A DNA stretch of 64,000 nucleotides from Terriglobales bacterium (GTDB lineage Bacteria; Acidobacteriota; Terriglobia; Terriglobales; Acidobacteriaceae), in the NCBI GenBank assembly GCA_016185365.1, contig JACPNP010000017.1:1-64000 (forward strand), given 5' to 3'. Positions 1 through 9,233 of the stretch are shown one piece after another; the stretch's first letter is position 1; the number at the start of each line of letters is the position of its first letter. A model generated the notes under the pieces. It did no database searches. It was not told the origin of the DNA and saw only the letters and a list, made by a program, of their open reading frames with translations. The position numbers were made by a program, and so were the translations under genes.

Positions 1-1011
1 CTCATGCAACCGCCGGGCCACGTCTTCGCCATACGCGAGGACGGCTGCAACGTTCTGACCATACTTCCGTTTAAGGCGGTCGATCATCGCCAGCCTGTCC
101 TCGATCTCCGCAAGCCACTCGGGGGAGGCATCGAGATTGTCGGCAAAGGCCCTGGCCGTTGCGCTGACATCTTCCATTGCCGCGCGCGCGGAGGTGATCG
201 CTGCGACTGCCTCGCGGAACGACGCATCAAACCGGGCCAGCTCTTCCAATTGCCTCTCTGCCGATTTCAACAAGGCCAGCGCATTCGCTTCATCCTCGTA
301 CAACGCGCCGTACGCACCCATCGCGGCGGCGAACAATCTTTCGGAATTGGCCAGGACGCGTTTTTCCGCCTCCAGCTTCTCGTCTTCGCCATGAGAAAGC
401 TGCGCGGCCTCGATCTCTTTCTTCTGGAAGCTCCACAGGTCCACGAGGCGGAGGCGGTCCTGTTCATCGCGCTCCAGATCGGCGATCTTGCTGCGTATTT
501 CGCGGACCCGTGTGAAGGCCTCCTGCAACTCGCTCGTATCCGACCCGCAAAAACGGTCAAGAAGCGTCAGCCGCGCGGTGGAGTCGAATGTCAGGATCGA
601 TTCCAATTGCGCATGGACGGAAGCGAGATTCGGCCCCAACTGTTTCAGGACCGCAACCGTCGCGGGCTGATTATTGACGAACACCCGGCCTTTCCCGTTC
701 GCCAGGATCTCGCGCTTAAGGATGACCTCTCCTTCTCCGGGATCATCCAATCCGTTTTCAGCAAGGATGGTGGCGATGGCCCTGCCGGCGGCGCCATCTT
801 CCGCTTCAAAGACGGCGGACACGATAGCTCGTTCCGCACCGTGTCGGACCACGTCTGCGGAAGCCTTTGCGCCCAGCAAGAGAGCCAAGGCGTCGATGAG
901 GATTGATTTCCCGGCGCCCGTTTCGCCGGTAAGAAGATTCAGGCCGGGCCCGAACTCCACGGCCACGTGGTCGATGACGGCATAATTCTCAACGCGCAGT
1001 TCGCGGAGCAT
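1..1011 (-). CDS. recN: DNA repair protein RecN, N-terminal part (runs off the window)
   Basis: This is the first 337 codons of RecN, an SMC-like ATPase that acts in recombinational double-strand break repair. The start MLRELRVENYAVIDHV and the Walker A motif GETGAGKS (residues 29-36) are typical of RecN. The rest of the visible part is rich in Glu, Arg and Ala heptads, as expected for the coiled coil that follows the ATPase head. The C-terminal half with the Walker B motif lies beyond base 1. The ATG at 1011-1009 is chosen because the conserved N-terminus begins there; no strong ribosome binding site is visible. It lies 48 bp downstream of the sensor kinase gene on the same strand. Confidence 0.93.
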   Translation of the reverse strand, partial: MLRELRVENYAVIDHVAVEFGPGLNLLTGETGAGKSILIDALALLLGAKASADVVRHGAERAIVSAVFEAEDGAAGRAIATILAENGLDDPGEGEVILKREILANGKGRVFVNNQPATVAVLKQLGPNLASVHAQLESILTFDSTARLTLLDRFCGSDTSELQEAFTRVREIRSKIADLERDEQDRLRLVDLWSFQKKEIEAAQLSHGEDEKLEAEKRVLANSERLFAAAMGAYGALYEDEANALALLKSAERQLEELARFDASFREAVAAITSARAAMEDVSATARAFADNLDASPEWLAEIEDRLAMIDRLKRKYGQNVAAVLAYGEDVARRLHE

Positions 1012-1059
1012 GGCGGGGGTTGAACGCAGAATAGCACGGGCCTCGGCGCCTCGCGAGCT

Positions 1060-3555
1060 TCACACCACGCCGGGGCCTGTTCCTTGCGATTCCAGCGTCT
1101 CGCGCACCTTCGCGGCCAGGATGGCGGGGGTAAAGGGTTTCGGTAAAAGGTGTACGCCTTGCTCCACCATTCCGTGGCGCACGATGGTCTCATCGGAGTG
1201 GCCGGACATCCATAGCACCCTGGTTTCGCGCCGGATAAGACAGATGCGGCGCGCCAGTTCCAAGCCGCTTGTCCGCGGCATGACCACATCCGTGAGCAGC
1301 AAGTGAATATCAGAACTGAATTCCTGCGCCAGTGTCTCCGCATGCTCGGGTGACTCCGCCACCAGCACCCGATACCCGGACTTTTCCAGCACCGAGGCCA
1401 CATAGCCTCGCAACGCGATGTCATCTTCCACCACGAGCACCGTCTCATGCCCTTGACGTATGACCGTCAAACCGCTTCGCACAGGCTCGCTCTCCGCTCC
1501 CTCTTTCGCGACGGGCAGGTGGATCTGAAACACCGTGCCTTCTCCGACCTTGCTTTGAAACTCGATGGTGCCACCACTCTGTTTCACGATCCCGTAGACG
1601 GTGGACAGCCCAAGCCCGGTCCCTTTGCCTTGAGGTTTCGTTGTGAAGAATGGTTCAAAGACTTTTGCCTGGGTCGCGGCGTCCATCCCCATGCCGGTAT
1701 CTTCCACTCGGAGCAATACGAAGGAGCCGGGTGCGATCTCGGAATCGCCGTTGCCGGCACTCTGCCCGATCTCTGTGTTCGCAGTCTGGATCCGCAGCAC
1801 TCCGCCCCGGGGCATGGCGTCGCGCGCATTCACAGCCAGATTCATCACCACCTGCTCGATCTGCGTGGGGTCGGCTAGAACAGGATGGAGGCCGTCAGCA
1901 AACCGCAGCCGGCATTCAACGTCCTCTCCGATCAGCCGCTTCAGCATCTTTTCCATTCCGCGAATGACCGTGTTGAGGTCCACGATCCTGGGTTGCAGCA
2001 CCTGTTGCCGGCTGAAGGCCAGCAGTTGGCGCGTAAGCGCGGCCGCGCGGTCGGCCGCCGCGTCGATCTCCTGCATCCCTTCTTTGGTGTTTCCGTCTGT
2101 GGCCGTCTCCAACAGGAGTTGGCTGTATCCCTTGATCACGGTCAGTAGATTATTGAAGTCGTGGGCCACGCCGCCCGCCAGGGTACCGATGGATTCCATC
2201 CTTTGGGCCTTGCGCAACTGCTCTTCCATCTTGCGGCGTTCGGTCACGTCCACGGCGATCCCCAGCACGCCGATCACTTTGCCGGTCGAGTCCCGGTGCG
2301 GCCCTTTGGTGGAGAAATACGTCTTTGTCTGGCCCCCGATGACCAGCGAATCTTCCGTCACGCAGGCTTTGCCGGTGCGGACCACTTCGGCATCGCTCTC
2401 GCGAATGGCATGTACATTGGCCGCCGGGAAGAAGTCTTCATCTCTCCTACCGATGATCTCCTCCCTGGTGCGAGTCAAGACCTTGCAGGCCGTGCCATTC
2501 ACCAGGACGTATCGCCCTTCCAGGTCGCGCAAGTAGACGACCTCGGTCGTGCCTTCGATGATCGCTTCCAATAGGTCGCGGTTGCGCCTCAACTCATTCG
2601 TCACCCGGTCTTGCCGCTCCTGGGTGATCAGAAAACGGATGCTGGCCAGCACAAACGAAGATCCCACCAATAGGGCCGCCATCGTCGGGGCGGACGCGCT
2701 CATCCGTGACGTGACCCAAAGGATCATCAGCGGGCCCACGACCGGCGCCAGGTGCAGCGGAAGCACCTGCCGCCGTGTGCGCTTGGGCGTTTCGACTTCC
2801 ACGTGTCTCCATTCATCCTTCCAGGTGATCGCACTGATGATCAGGACGATACGAGGCACCGTCCAGAGCAGATCGAGCCAGCTACCGACCCGGTTGTGCC
2901 AGGCCGCTTCGGCATACAGGTAGATGCCGTCTGCTATCGCGTACGCAAGGAAAAATGCCGCGATCCGCGTGAATAGTCGTCCGGAATTCTGAGAAACAGC
3001 CAGCACGACTCGTGCCAGCAGGGCGGCCATCACCACACCGTCGCGTACCATCCGCATCTGCCATTCCAGGAAAGCAAGTTCCTGGCCATGGCTCTGCCAG
3101 TTGGCCGCCACGGCAAATACGGAAACGTGCAGGGCCAGGGCAAAGAGAATGACCTGGCAGAAGTCCATCACCAACGCCCAGTCCACTTTGCGTTGTCCGC
3201 TGAAAGGATCGATCAGCGTCGCCATCAACAGCGGCACCACCCAGAAGAACAGGAATTGATCACTGATCCACGGGCTGAACAGCGGCGCACCCACGACATT
3301 GTCGTAGTAAATGACGATGCCCTGCCCGGCGGTGTAGATCGCCAGGGCCACCGTGACCAGCCGCCAGACTTTGCGGGCAAACCAGCCGGAATTCCGCGCG
3401 GCGCTCCATGCGCAAAGGGTCCCGCCGATTCCCAGGGTGAATTGCAGAAGGTTTGAGATCAGAGGGCCAGGCGGCTGATCGCCATAGGCGTATAGCACGG
3501 CGGCATGCGCGAACAAACCTGTAATCGCTGCACCGATCACCACACGCCTATGCAT
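1060..3555 (-). CDS. Hybrid sensor histidine kinase (membrane sensor, PAS, HisKA, ATPase, receiver)
   Basis: 831-residue membrane-bound hybrid kinase. Residues 1-310 hold about eight hydrophobic segments without a clear periplasmic loop. A PAS domain spans about 325-440 and ends in the usual DVTERR linker. The dimerisation domain carries the phosphoacceptor His465 (GGVAHDFNN), the form common in hybrid kinases. The ATPase domain has an N box near 572-581, DTGMGMD near 619 and GTGLGLS near 645. A C-terminal receiver (705-825) has its phosphoacceptor Asp756 (LLLTDVVMP) and Lys806. No response regulator gene is adjacent, so the phosphorelay partner is unknown and the signal cannot be inferred. 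It is divergent from the tol operon across 160 bp. A 12-bp palindrome lies just upstream of the start. Confidence 0.92.
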   Translation of the reverse strand: MHRRVVIGAAITGLFAHAAVLYAYGDQPPGPLISNLLQFTLGIGGTLCAWSAARNSGWFARKVWRLVTVALAIYTAGQGIVIYYDNVVGAPLFSPWISDQFLFFWVVPLLMATLIDPFSGQRKVDWALVMDFCQVILFALALHVSVFAVAANWQSHGQELAFLEWQMRMVRDGVVMAALLARVVLAVSQNSGRLFTRIAAFFLAYAIADGIYLYAEAAWHNRVGSWLDLLWTVPRIVLIISAITWKDEWRHVEVETPKRTRRQVLPLHLAPVVGPLMILWVTSRMSASAPTMAALLVGSSFVLASIRFLITQERQDRVTNELRRNRDLLEAIIEGTTEVVYLRDLEGRYVLVNGTACKVLTRTREEIIGRRDEDFFPAANVHAIRESDAEVVRTGKACVTEDSLVIGGQTKTYFSTKGPHRDSTGKVIGVLGIAVDVTERRKMEEQLRKAQRMESIGTLAGGVAHDFNNLLTVIKGYSQLLLETATDGNTKEGMQEIDAAADRAAALTRQLLAFSRQQVLQPRIVDLNTVIRGMEKMLKRLIGEDVECRLRFADGLHPVLADPTQIEQVVMNLAVNARDAMPRGGVLRIQTANTEIGQSAGNGDSEIAPGSFVLLRVEDTGMGMDAATQAKVFEPFFTTKPQGKGTGLGLSTVYGIVKQSGGTIEFQSKVGEGTVFQIHLPVAKEGAESEPVRSGLTVIRQGHETVLVVEDDIALRGYVASVLEKSGYRVLVAESPEHAETLAQEFSSDIHLLLTDVVMPRTSGLELARRICLIRRETRVLWMSGHSDETIVRHGMVEQGVHLLPKPFTPAILAAKVRETLESQGTGPGVV

Positions 3556-3565
3556 GTAAGGCTCC

Positions 3566-3577
3566 GAACGATCGTTC
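3566..3577. promoter_or_regulatory. 12-bp palindrome upstream of the sensor kinase
   Basis: GAACGATCGTTC is a perfect palindrome 10 bp upstream of the kinase start codon, in the divergent region shared with tolQ. It could be an operator half-site pair, but chance occurrence is possible. Confidence 0.25.
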
Positions 3578-3715
3578 TTGCTCTAGAGGGCCCAGAAATC
3601 TTTATACAGGAATTCCCGGATTTGCACTGATGCCGATAGTAACCAGCCGAGCAGGCCGAGCCGGGCCCTCCCGCCGGCTTCGGACCCCTGAGAAAAGTCT
3701 TGTACACTACCCGTA

Positions 3716-4432
3716 ATGTCCACTTTGAACCTGATTTCTTTTTATGTCGGCGAAGAGATCGTCCAGATGGTCACCAACACCGGGGTGGTGGGAAAGATCG
3801 TACTCCTGATCCTCCTTGCCTTCAGCGTTTTCTCCTGGGCCATCATGCTTTCCAAATGGGGTGCCCTGCGCCGCGCCCGCGCCCAGAGCGGCCGTTTCCT
3901 GCGCGCCTTCCGCAAAGCCAATCGGCCGGCGGAATTGGTGCCCGTGGCGGAACAGTTCCGGCCAAGCCCGCTGGTTTCGGTGTTTGAAGGCGGCATGACG
4001 GAGATCAAACGCCAGGGCGGGACGGCGCGCAATATCAACGCCGTCCAACGGGCCATGCAGATCGCGTCCTCGGAAGAACTGAGCCGGCTGGAGACCCGGC
4101 TCTCGTGGCTTGCGACCGTGGGCACGGTCTCGCCGTTCATCGGACTTTTCGGGACCGTGTGGGGCATCATCGATGCGTTCCACGGACTCGGAACGGCAGG
4201 CGCGGCCACATTGCGCGCGGTCGCGCCGGGCATCTCGGAAGCCTTGATCGCCACCGCGGCCGGCCTGTTCGCCGCCATTCCGGCGGTGATCGCGTACAAC
4301 CACTTCACCCAGCGCCTGCGCGAATTCGGCGCGCGCATGGACGATTTTTCTCTTGAATTCCTTAATGCGGCCGAGCGGGACACGACACCCGCGCCGCGCG
4401 CCATGGCGGGAGAGCCCGGAGGCCCGCGGTAA
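3716..4432 (+). CDS. tolQ: TolQ, proton channel subunit of the Tol-Pal system
   Basis: 238-residue MotA/TolQ/ExbB family protein. TolQ and TolR form the inner-membrane proton channel that energises TolA during outer-membrane constriction. One membrane helix lies near residues 24-46. Two more are near 128-152 and 170-195, with the conserved family segment TVSPFIGLFGTVWGII between. It is the first gene of tolQ-tolR-tolA-tolB-pal-cpoB and its stop overlaps the tolR start by one base. ExbB is the alternative, but the Tol gene order decides for TolQ. Confidence 0.95.
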   Translation: MSTLNLISFYVGEEIVQMVTNTGVVGKIVLLILLAFSVFSWAIMLSKWGALRRARAQSGRFLRAFRKANRPAELVPVAEQFRPSPLVSVFEGGMTEIKRQGGTARNINAVQRAMQIASSEELSRLETRLSWLATVGTVSPFIGLFGTVWGIIDAFHGLGTAGAATLRAVAPGISEALIATAAGLFAAIPAVIAYNHFTQRLREFGARMDDFSLEFLNAAERDTTPAPRAMAGEPGGPR

Positions 4433-4863
4433 TGGCGTTCACCAACAGCCAGGGCCGGACGCAGACCTCGCTCTCTGAGATCAACGTGACCCCGCTGGTG
4501 GACGTGGTCCTGGTGTTGCTCATCATCTTCATGATCACTGCGCCGGTATTGCAAAGCGGCATCGAAGTGGATGTGCCCAAGACCCGCACAGTCAAAGAGA
4601 TCACCGAGGAACGATTGGTGATCACCATCGACCGGCAGCAGCGCATCTATCTGGGCAATGATCCGATCAATATCCACGAGATCGGTCCAAAGTTGAAAAA
4701 ACTCCTACGCGATCCGGAACGGATGCAGGTCTACCTTCGTTCCGATGAGAATGTGCCTTTCGGCTCGTTTGCCACTGTGATGGACGCGGTAAAACAGGCG
4801 GGTGTGACCAACATCAGCATCGTGACCCAGCCGGTCGAGACGAAGGCTGGCGGTAGGGATTGA
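4432..4863 (+). CDS. tolR: TolR, ExbD-family proton channel subunit
   Basis: 143-residue ExbD/TolR protein with one N-terminal membrane helix (about 22-40) that contains the conserved channel Asp24 in TPLVDVVLVLL. A periplasmic domain follows (about 50-140). It pairs with TolQ. The start ATG overlaps the tolQ stop (TAATG), indicating translational coupling. Confidence 0.95.
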   Translation: MAFTNSQGRTQTSLSEINVTPLVDVVLVLLIIFMITAPVLQSGIEVDVPKTRTVKEITEERLVITIDRQQRIYLGNDPINIHEIGPKLKKLLRDPERMQVYLRSDENVPFGSFATVMDAVKQAGVTNISIVTQPVETKAGGRD

Positions 4864-4871
4864 CAGACCGG

Positions 4872-5654
4872 ATGATGAGCAGCCAGAACATCTTTGAATA
4901 TCATGAGCGCTTGGGGGCCCCGTTCGCCATCGCGACCGTCCTTCACGTTGCCCTGTTTGGCACTGTCTTTGCGCTGGCCTTGATCGCCGGCCGGCCGGGC
5001 GCGGACTGGGGCTCTGGCATCTCGACGGATGGCGCGATCAGCGCGAAATTGGTGAGTAGCTCGATCCCCCTGCCTTCGCAACCGACAGAACTAGAAAACG
5101 TCTTGGCCACGCAGTCGAAAGGGGTGAGCGAATCCGAGCCTGCCAAGCCCCGGATCGAACCGGATGCCATCGCTATCCCGGATAAGATCGCGAAAACGAA
5201 AGCCAAGACACCGGCCCCGGTCACGAAGACCCCGCCCAAGCCTACACAGGAAGCCACCAACGTCGTTCCTTTCGGCCAAGGTGGGCCGGCCGGCTTCAAT
5301 TACACCCTGGTACGAACCACCATGGGCACCGGCGGTCTGGCCGCTGGTGATGACAACAGCTTTGGGACAAAATATGCCTGGTATGTAGACGCCATGCGCC
5401 GCAAGATCGCCGAGAATTGGTTCAAGTACGAAGTGGACGCGAGCATCACCAGTTCGCGACGGGTCTATCTCACCTTTGACGTTGACCGCAGCGGCACACC
5501 TTCGAACGTGGAAGTCAGTCAATCGAGTGGCGTGCCCTCGCTCGATATTTCCGCCAAACGAGCTTTACAGCGCATCGACACATTCGGCTCGCTGCCCAAC
5601 GATTATCGCGGCAGCCGGGTCTCTGTGGAATTCTGGTTCGACTACAAGAAGTAG
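4872..5654 (+). CDS. tolA: TolA/TonB-like energy transducer
   Basis: About 260 residues with a cytoplasmic start, one membrane helix (near 20-42), a Pro/Lys/Thr-rich periplasmic linker (about 85-135) and a C-terminal TonB/TolA-like domain (about 170-260, with YVDAMRRKI and VYLTFDVDRSG). It should couple the TolQR motor to TolB/Pal at the outer membrane. It is much shorter than E. coli TolA and lacks the long helical domain, so some pipelines would call it TonB. ATG codons at 4872 and 4875 are preferred over a TTG at 4860 that overlaps the tolR stop. Confidence 0.85.
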   Translation: MMSSQNIFEYHERLGAPFAIATVLHVALFGTVFALALIAGRPGADWGSGISTDGAISAKLVSSSIPLPSQPTELENVLATQSKGVSESEPAKPRIEPDAIAIPDKIAKTKAKTPAPVTKTPPKPTQEATNVVPFGQGGPAGFNYTLVRTTMGTGGLAAGDDNSFGTKYAWYVDAMRRKIAENWFKYEVDASITSSRRVYLTFDVDRSGTPSNVEVSQSSGVPSLDISAKRALQRIDTFGSLPNDYRGSRVSVEFWFDYKK

Positions 5655-5675
5655 ATTCCAACACAAGGGACCTCA

Positions 5676-6879
5676 TTGGCATCCAACTCCTCGATGAAGA
5701 GAATCGCTGCTCTCCTCTTTCTTTTTTTGGGCACAGTCTCCGCCCAGACCGATTGGATCCGTACCGGCACCGGACTCGGCGTGGAGAAAGTGCGGGTCGC
5801 GGTCGCTGATTTCAAGCCGGCCACAACGGACGCAGCGAATCCGGAACTTCTCAAGACCTTCAATGACGTCCTGTTCAATGACCTGAGTCAGGCCGGCATC
5901 TTCGACGTGGTGTCGAAAAACTTCAATCCTCTGCAGGCGCCGGGCAATCCTCAGGAACTTCGGCTGGAAGCGTGGGCCGTGCCTCCACCGAACGCCGCCA
6001 TGGTCGCCTTTGGAAATCTGGGCAAGACCGGCGATGACCTGCTGATGCAGGGCTGGCTTTATGACGTGAAAAACACCCAGTCTCCGTTCGTGCTGGGGAA
6101 GCAGTACCGCGAAAAGTCGTCCGTCGAAAGCGCGCGCAAGATCGCCCATCGCTTCGCCAATGAGATCGTGTTGCGGCTCGGCGGCGGCCTTCCCGGCATC
6201 TTTGAGAGCAAGATCGCCTTCATCAGCGCCCGCTCCGGCACTAAGGACGTGTGGGTGATGGACTATGACGGCGAAGGCCAGCATCAGCCCCTCGTTCGCG
6301 GGAACCAATTCGTCCGCGGCATGGTCGCCCCAGGGTGACGAGCTCGCATTCTCGTCATCCATGCGTGGTGACCCGGAGATCTTCGTGGCTGACGCGACCG
6401 GCGCAAACCCCAAGCGCATCACCTCCTACGCCGGTTCGGATGTCTCCCCGGTATTCAATCCCAAGACGGGCTCGCAGATCGCATTTGTCAGCGGACGCAC
6501 CGGCCTGCCCCAGATCTACATCATGGATGTGGACGGGACGAACCTCCAGCGCATGACCGACGCTGGCTACGCGGTCAGCCCGTCGTGGTCACCCAACGGT
6601 CAGTTCCTGGCCTTCGCCTGGCGGCGCAACTATGGCCCCGGGGCCCCCGGCGGGCAGGACATCTATGTGATGGACATCGCCACCCGTCGCTGGGTACAGC
6701 TCACGTTCGATTCAGGCGTCAACGATTATCCCTCGTGGTCTCCGGATGGAAGGCGTATTGTGTATGAGTCCAAACGGGGCCGGTTGACGCAGATATGGTC
6801 CATGCTGGCGGATGGCTCGGATCAGCGCTCGTTGACCCGGACCGGCGATAATTCGCAGCCCAACTGGAGCTTCAAGTAA
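5676..6879 (+). CDS. tolB: TolB beta-propeller protein, interrupted by an apparent 1-nt frameshift
   Basis: The first reading frame (5676-6338) gives a signal peptide and the TolB N-terminal domain and ends at a TGA at 6336. The second frame resumes without loss of homology at SAAWSPQGDELAF (from about 6313) and runs to 6879 through WD-like SPDG repeats (AVSPSWSPNG, DYPSWSPDG, QPNWSFK). Removing one C near 6312-6315 restores a single frame of about 400 residues, normal for TolB. Start choice: AAGGGA (5664-5669) sits 6 nt before the TTG at 5676, while the ATG at 5694 has no such site. TolB binds Pal and TolA in the periplasm. All neighbouring tol genes are intact, so a sequencing or assembly error, recent mutation or programmed +1 shift are all possible. 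Confidence 0.85.
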
Positions 6880-6913
6880 TATGAACTCGACTATTCCTAT
6901 GGAGGACTCTCAG

Positions 6914-7666
6914 GTGACCAAGAAAACGCTCTCGATCGCCCCCCGGTATTGGAGATGGATCGCCGTTCTCACCCTTTTGTTCGTGCTCGCCGGTTGTGGC
7001 AAGAAACAGCAGGCGCCGGCCCCTACACCGCCGCCTCCGCCTCCGGCTGCGCCTACGGCCTCGATCACGGCCAATCCGCAGACCATCGAGCGCGGCGAAG
7101 TCTCGCGCCTTACCTGGCGGACGGAGAACGCGACCGATGCCTTCATCGAACCGCTGGGGACCGTGGAAGCGAACGGCTCGAAGGATGTGTCTCCGAACGA
7201 GTCCACCACCTATCGTCTGGTGGCCCGTGGCGCCGGCGGCCAGCGGGAAGCCACGGTCCGCGTCACCGTGAACGCCGCGGCGGCGCCTCCGGTGAAGGAG
7301 CAGGCGCCCAGCCAGTCTGACGAGCAGTGGCTCAGTCAGAACATCAAGGACGTTTATTTCGATTACGACAAGGCGGACATCCGCGCCGACCAGCAAGCCT
7401 CGCTCGCTGCCAATGCCCGCGCCCTCAACCAGCGCACCAGCCTTCGCATCCTGATCGAAGGCCACTGTGATGAGCGCGGCTCCACCGAGTACAACCTGAC
7501 CCTGGGCGATGAGCGCGCCAATGCAGTGAAGAACGCGCTGATCGCGGCCGGCGTCAATGCCAGCCGCATCACCACCATCAGCTACGGCAAGGAGAAGCCG
7601 GTCTGCATGGAATCCAGCGAATCCTGCTGGCAGAGGAACCGCCGGGGTCACGCGGTACTGCGCTAG
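6914..7666 (+). CDS. pal: Pal, peptidoglycan-associated lipoprotein with an Ig-like insert
   Basis: 250-residue lipoprotein with lipobox LAGC (Cys28). A Pro-rich linker (33-47) and an Ig-like beta-sandwich segment (about 46-122, with LTWRTENAT and the STTYRL motif) precede the OmpA-like peptidoglycan-binding domain (145-250, with VYFDYDKADIR and GHCDERGSTEYNLTLGDERA). Pal tethers the outer membrane to the cell wall and works with TolB encoded just upstream. The GTG at 6914 is chosen because GGAGG lies 8 nt upstream (6901-6905) and the signal peptide then has normal length; ATGs at 6881 and 6899 would add residues. The Ig-like insert is absent from E. coli Pal. Confidence 0.92.
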   Translation: MTKKTLSIAPRYWRWIAVLTLLFVLAGCGKKQQAPAPTPPPPPPAAPTASITANPQTIERGEVSRLTWRTENATDAFIEPLGTVEANGSKDVSPNESTTYRLVARGAGGQREATVRVTVNAAAAPPVKEQAPSQSDEQWLSQNIKDVYFDYDKADIRADQQASLAANARALNQRTSLRILIEGHCDERGSTEYNLTLGDERANAVKNALIAAGVNASRITTISYGKEKPVCMESSESCWQRNRRGHAVLR

Positions 7667-7692
7667 CCCGGCTGTTTTCGTGTCACAATGAA

Positions 7693-7714
7693 GGGGCGTA
7701 GAGGACTACGCCCC
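7693..7714 (+). terminator. Hairpin between pal and cpoB
   Basis: Perfect 9-bp stem GGGGCGTAG/CTACGCCCC with a 4-nt loop, followed by ATCTCATTTT. It may partly terminate or process the tol transcript before cpoB. Confidence 0.55.
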
Positions 7715-7742
7715 ATCTCATTTTCGAGCATCCAATCCGGAT

Positions 7743-8564
7743 ATGACCATCAAGACCGCCGCCCGATTCACTCTGATCCTGGTCCTGACCTTGGCCGCTG
7801 TACCCATGCACGCCGGGACCAAAGAACAACTGATCCAGTTGCAGACCCAGGTCCAGGCCCTTCAGGACCAGATGGCCCGCATGCAGACCTCGTTCGACGA
7901 GCGCATGGGAGTCATGCGCAGTCTGGTGGAGCAGACGACGGACGCGGTCAATCGCCTCAATGGCAGCCTCAACGCTTTGGACAAGGGCGTGAAGGGGTTA
8001 ACGAGCGAGACCGCGAGCAAGACCGACCAGGTCTCGGCCCAGGTGCAATCCCTGCAAGACTCCGTGGATGAATTGAAGTCCCGCGTCGCCAAGCTCAGTA
8101 AGCAGTTGGAAGATATTCAGGCCGCCCAACAGAACCTGAATGCCGCACCCGCGGCCTCCGCCGGACAAGCGCCCCCGGCGGATGAGTTGTATAACGGCGG
8201 GCTCCGTGACTATACGACCGGCAAATACGATTTGGCTCAACAGGAATTCGGTGATTACTTAAAGTATTACCCGAATACAGAGTTGGCGGGCAATGCCCAG
8301 TTCTATGTCGCCGATATTCTTTTCAAACAGGGCAAATTCGACCAGGCCGTGAAAGAGTACGATCGCGTGCTTGAACAATTCCCCGGCGGGAACAAGACCG
8401 CCGCGGCGCAGTTGAAGAAAGGATTTGCCCTGATCGAGCTGGGCCGCAAGGAAGAAGCCGTGAAGGAACTGCGCAGCCTGGTCAGCCGTTATCCGCGTTC
8501 TCCGGAGGCAGTGCAGGCCAAAGAGCGCCTGCGCCGGATATCCGGGACTTCACCCGGACGCTAG
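7743..8564 (+). CDS. cpoB: CpoB/YbgF-like cell division coordinator
   Basis: 273-residue periplasmic protein at the usual place after pal. It has a signal peptide (about 1-24), a long N-terminal coiled coil (25-130, with Gln/Leu heptads) that drives trimerisation, a Pro/Ala linker, and about three TPR repeats (155-270, with DLAQQEFGDYLKYYPNTELA). CpoB links outer-membrane constriction by Tol-Pal with septal wall synthesis. It overlaps by four bases the convergent ferredoxin gene. Confidence 0.9.
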   Translation: MTIKTAARFTLILVLTLAAVPMHAGTKEQLIQLQTQVQALQDQMARMQTSFDERMGVMRSLVEQTTDAVNRLNGSLNALDKGVKGLTSETASKTDQVSAQVQSLQDSVDELKSRVAKLSKQLEDIQAAQQNLNAAPAASAGQAPPADELYNGGLRDYTTGKYDLAQQEFGDYLKYYPNTELAGNAQFYVADILFKQGKFDQAVKEYDRVLEQFPGGNKTAAAQLKKGFALIELGRKEEAVKELRSLVSRYPRSPEAVQAKERLRRISGTSPGR

Positions 8565-8902
8565 GGTTTCTTCGGTGGGCTTAGGTCCAACGTCCGCAAG
8601 CAATACTTGATCTCACCCGCGACTTCCGTCACCCGCATCCCGTCTTTCACCACCGTCTTGCAGGAAAGCGCGATGCGGCTTTGCGTGTCCGCCCCGGTGT
8701 CATAGTGCACCCGGCAATATTGGCACTCTTCGTTCCAGCAGAACCGGCCGTAAGGCACTGTTTCCGGCGCCAGGAATTGGAAGGCCCGCAGCAGGATGTT
8801 CCCTTCCGGTACTTGAAACTCCTTGCCCAGGACCGAGATCTTCACCATCTTCTCGAAGGGTTTGTAGAGCGGGCCGGGCTTGGTGCTGTAGGGCGTGCCC
8901 AT
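8561..8902 (-). CDS. Small 2Fe-2S ferredoxin-like protein
   Basis: 113 residues with the plant-type 2Fe-2S pattern C-x4-C-x2-C...C: Cys in RFCWNEECQYC (about 54, 59, 62) and a fourth in ALSC (about 80). The N-terminus (VKISVLGKEFQVPEGN) matches the beta-grasp ferredoxin fold. It probably transfers electrons. KorAB, which needs a ferredoxin, is encoded 0.4 kb away on the same strand, but KorAB usually uses 4Fe-4S ferredoxins, so a partnership is only a suggestion. Confidence 0.75.
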   Translation of the reverse strand: MGTPYSTKPGPLYKPFEKMVKISVLGKEFQVPEGNILLRAFQFLAPETVPYGRFCWNEECQYCRVHYDTGADTQSRIALSCKTVVKDGMRVTEVAGEIKYCLRTLDLSPPKKP

Positions 8903-9036
8903 GGTGCCCCGATTCTAACCGCAACCTCCGAATCCCGGCAAAACATTGCGGGTACACAGATTGATTCATCCCGCCCCGGTTGACGATGCGCCAGGCGGAG
9001 GCGCATCCTTGGGGGCAGCGGAATGCAGAGGGCCCG

Positions 9037-9228
9037 ATGAAGGACAAGGTTGAGCGGCACGACGCCGATGTCCATAAAGGCGCCGTCGAGGACGACCACC
9101 ACAATTCGACGACCGATGAGAGCAACACGTCCATGAGCGGCCAATTGCGGCACCGGCATCAGGACAAGGCCTTCGAAGGCCTGGACTCCGATTATCCCGA
9201 ACCGGGCGAGTCCCCGGAACACTCCTAA
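9037..9228 (+). CDS. Small hydrophilic protein of unknown function
   Basis: A 63-residue, highly charged protein rich in His, Asp, Glu and Ser, without membrane segments or Cys. No family is recognised. The reading could start at an ATG at 8980, but the ATG at 9037 is preceded by GAGGG and gives the more uniform composition. A strong terminator follows six bases after the stop, which supports a real gene. It is low complexity and likely disordered. A chance reading frame remains possible. Confidence 0.45.
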   Translation: MKDKVERHDADVHKGAVEDDHHNSTTDESNTSMSGQLRHRHQDKAFEGLDSDYPEPGESPEHS

Positions 9229-9233
9229 CTGCA

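Noticed and set aside
4-906. 300-codon open frame on the plus strand
   Set aside because: It is antisense to recN, whose N-terminal motifs are unmistakable; GC-rich coding DNA leaves such frames open.
6336-6338. tolB TGA as a second selenocysteine codon
   Set aside because: Reading through the TGA gives no TolB homology; the homology continues in a different frame, so this is a frameshift.
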